Made by a program: the position numbers and the translations under genes. Below the pieces are notes generated by a model that searched no databases, had not been told where the DNA came from, and saw only the letters and a list, made by a program, of their open reading frames with translations. Positions 4,100 to 5,196 of a stretch of 5,196 nucleotides of DNA are shown here, piece after piece (the first letter of the stretch is position 1; each line of letters opens with the position of its first letter). Source of the stretch: CAVQGZ01 sp964356295 (GTDB lineage: Bacteria > Actinomycetota > Actinomycetes > Jiangellales > Jiangellaceae); the NCBI GenBank assembly GCA_964356295.1, contig CAYHHE010000124.1, positions 1 through 5,196 of the forward strand, read 5' to 3'.

Positions 4100-4619
4100 T
4101 CAGCTCGCCACCGGGACCTGGTCGATGTGGCAGCGGTACTTGCGTCGGCTGACAAGAGGCAGAGCGACTTCACCGGCACCGGCAGTTCGGCGAGCATGGC
4201 CGCGGACTCGGGCGTGCCGACTCGCTGAGGTCGCCGAGGGCGATCCAGCGTTGGGCCGGGGTGAACGAGGTGCCCGTCGAGGACACCGGTGAGCACCTCG
4301 AGGCTGTGGCTGAGCGCGCCTGCGGTGGCCGGGGTGGGGGCGCTTCGCCACGCAGCGGTCGCGGCGCGAACGTCGGCGACGGCGTGCTCGATCCGCTGGT
4401 GTTGCTGTTCCATCCGCTGGATCCGGGTGATGGCGAGGCTTGCCCACGCCTGAGTGCGGGCCAGCTGAGTTCGTTGGCAACTCCCGCTCCGACCCGGGGC
4501 CGCTGTGCCGGGCCTGGTCCCGCTCGGGCTGGTCGGCACGGTGCTGGTCGAGGTCGAGGAGCCGGCCGACCCGACCCGGCACGGTAGGTGCACCCTCGCG
4601 GACGTGCGCCGCCCGCCTA
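4100..4619 (-). pseudogene. Unrecognised coding remnant with several frameshifts
   Basis: No family was recognised. Coding character switches between minus-strand frames: AAHVREGAPTVPGRVGRLLD and LDQHRADQPERDQARH (about 4610-4510), then LARTQAWASLAITRIQRMEQ followed by QHQRIEHAVADVRAATAAWR and GALSHSLEVLTGVLDGHLV (about 4475-4270). It continues in a third frame as FTPAQRWIALGDLSESARP (about 4268-4212), returns to the second as ESAAMLAELPVPVKSLCLLS, and may end KYRCHIDQVPVAS at the TGA 4102-4100. Read together, these give a helical, Gln/Arg-rich, probably coiled-coil protein of about 170 residues. It is cut on its N-terminal side at 4619/4620 by what looks like an IS end. The context suggests a gene of an integrated mobile element, but this is inference. 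Confidence 0.45.
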
Positions 4620-4737
4620 GGGCGTGTCTGAGGGATCCTGAGGGTCCGGTGGGGTCAGGGTGTCGGTCGTGACTGAGCGCAGAGTCTTGACCGATGAGAT
4701 GTGGGCGCCGGGTGCCACTCGCACGGCGCGACGCTAG
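4620..4737 (+). mobile_element. Probable IS5-family insertion sequence left-end fragment with transposase N-terminus
   Basis: GGGCGTGTCTGAGG at 4620-4633 resembles terminal-repeat sequences of actinobacterial IS5-family elements. A short leader then precedes GTG 4669, whose frame reads VTERRVLTDEMWAP. This is the typical opening of IS5/IS427-group transposases, where (T/S)xRRVLTDExW is followed by the catalytic DDE region. The resemblance stops after about 14 residues, and the frame ends at TAG 4735-4737, which overlaps the amidohydrolase stop on the other strand. No right-end inverted repeat is seen, so the element is a truncated scar. The left junction disrupts the unknown gene at 4619. The assignment rests on remembered family patterns and a short match. 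Confidence 0.45.
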
Positions 4738-5196
4738 GCGTTCGCGGCATAGACGGTCCGGCCCTCCTTGATCGTCTCCAGCACTGCGATGTCCTTGATG
4801 TCCATCGGGTCGCAGGTCAGCGGGTTGTCCGACAGGATCACCAGGTCGGCGAGCTTGCCCTCGGTCAGGGTGCCCTTGCGGTCCTCTTCGAAGTGCTGGT
4901 GCGCGGCCCAGTTGGTGATGCACTTCAGGGCCTCCAGGGGCGTGAGCCGCTCGTCCGGGCCCATCACCTTTCCGTTGCGGGAGACCCGGTTGACAGTGGT
5001 CCACATGATCATCATGAGGTTCGGCATCGCCACGGGAGCGTCGCTGTGGCTGGTGATGACCGGAACCCGGTCCAGCGCCGAGCGGGTCGGGGAGATCCGC
5101 TGCGCCCGCTCCGGGCCGATGATCTGCTCGTACCAGTCCCCCTAGTGGTCCGTCTGCGTATTGATCTGGCGGAGGGTGTCGCGGCCTCGTTGGACC
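4734..5196 (-). pseudogene. Amidohydrolase (YtcJ-like, amidohydrolase_3 family), C-terminal part with in-frame stop
   Basis: Minus-strand C-terminal portion of a metal-dependent hydrolase of the YtcJ/amidohydrolase-3 type (full proteins about 500-600 residues). Visible features are GDWYEQIIGPERAQRISPTR, then PVITSHSDAPVAM with the metal-site region HSDAP, LTPLEALKCITNWAAHQHFE, and the closing strand segment GTLTEGKLADLVILSDNPL ... VLETIKEGRTVYAANA at the TAG 4736-4734. Upstream the same frame is open to the window edge except for TAG at 5144-5142, directly before GDW. Relatives usually have WGDW there, so TGG-to-TAG is the simplest cause. The codons before the stop (VQRGRDTLRQINTQTDH) match the family poorly, so there may also be a rearrangement. 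The 5' part lies outside the window. The protein is non-functional as read unless the stop is a sequencing error. Confidence 0.8.

Noticed and set aside
1..5196. CRISPR array, tRNA or rRNA genes
   Set aside because: No regularly spaced short repeats, and no cloverleaf or rRNA segments, were seen. The only long repeat is the intron pair.

Overview
This is high-GC DNA (roughly two thirds or more G+C by eye) with GTG starts, GC-rich third codon positions and protein families typical of mycelial or soil actinobacteria (Streptomyces, Pseudonocardia or Amycolatopsis type). No 16S or other taxonomic marker is present, so the genus is not assignable. It reads as a decaying accessory region: two intact-looking toxin-antitoxin operons sit among gene remnants and mobile-element scars.

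Layout. Positions 1-676 (+) hold the C-terminal part of a bile-acid:sodium-symporter-like (BASS) transporter broken by a frameshift near 332. It runs in frame into a few residues of a universal-stress-protein N-terminus (677-715), followed by unassigned DNA. Positions 877-1718 (-) are a group II intron ribozyme whose reverse-transcriptase gene has been almost wholly deleted. Domains V and VI are textbook and precisely placed. Next comes a VapBC-type toxin-antitoxin operon (1808-2430, +) with a perfect 9-bp operator-like inverted repeat across its start codon. Then comes a frameshifted C-terminal fragment of a tyrosine recombinase (2504 to about 3064, -). A ribbon-helix-helix antitoxin/MazF toxin operon follows (3131-3665, +). 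At 3722-4020 (-) lies a second, shorter copy of the same group II intron with the same reverse-transcriptase deletion plus a further deletion or truncation. After it come a multiply frameshifted coding remnant (4100-4619, -), an apparent IS5-family left end with the first codons of its transposase (4620-4737, +), and the C-terminal third of a YtcJ-like amidohydrolase (4734-5196, -) with an in-frame stop.

How the parts relate. The two intron copies form a 286-bp direct repeat differing at only three positions, all in one small stem of domain VI. They bracket a segment of about 2.8 kb that carries both toxin-antitoxin operons and the recombinase fragment. Homologous recombination between the repeats would delete both operons; addiction by either toxin would select against that loss. 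The likely operating genes are vapBC and mazEF; nearly everything else looks inactive. The most notable item is the pair of reverse-transcriptase-less group II introns. An already-deleted intron must have been copied, either in trans by a maturase encoded elsewhere or by DNA-level duplication.
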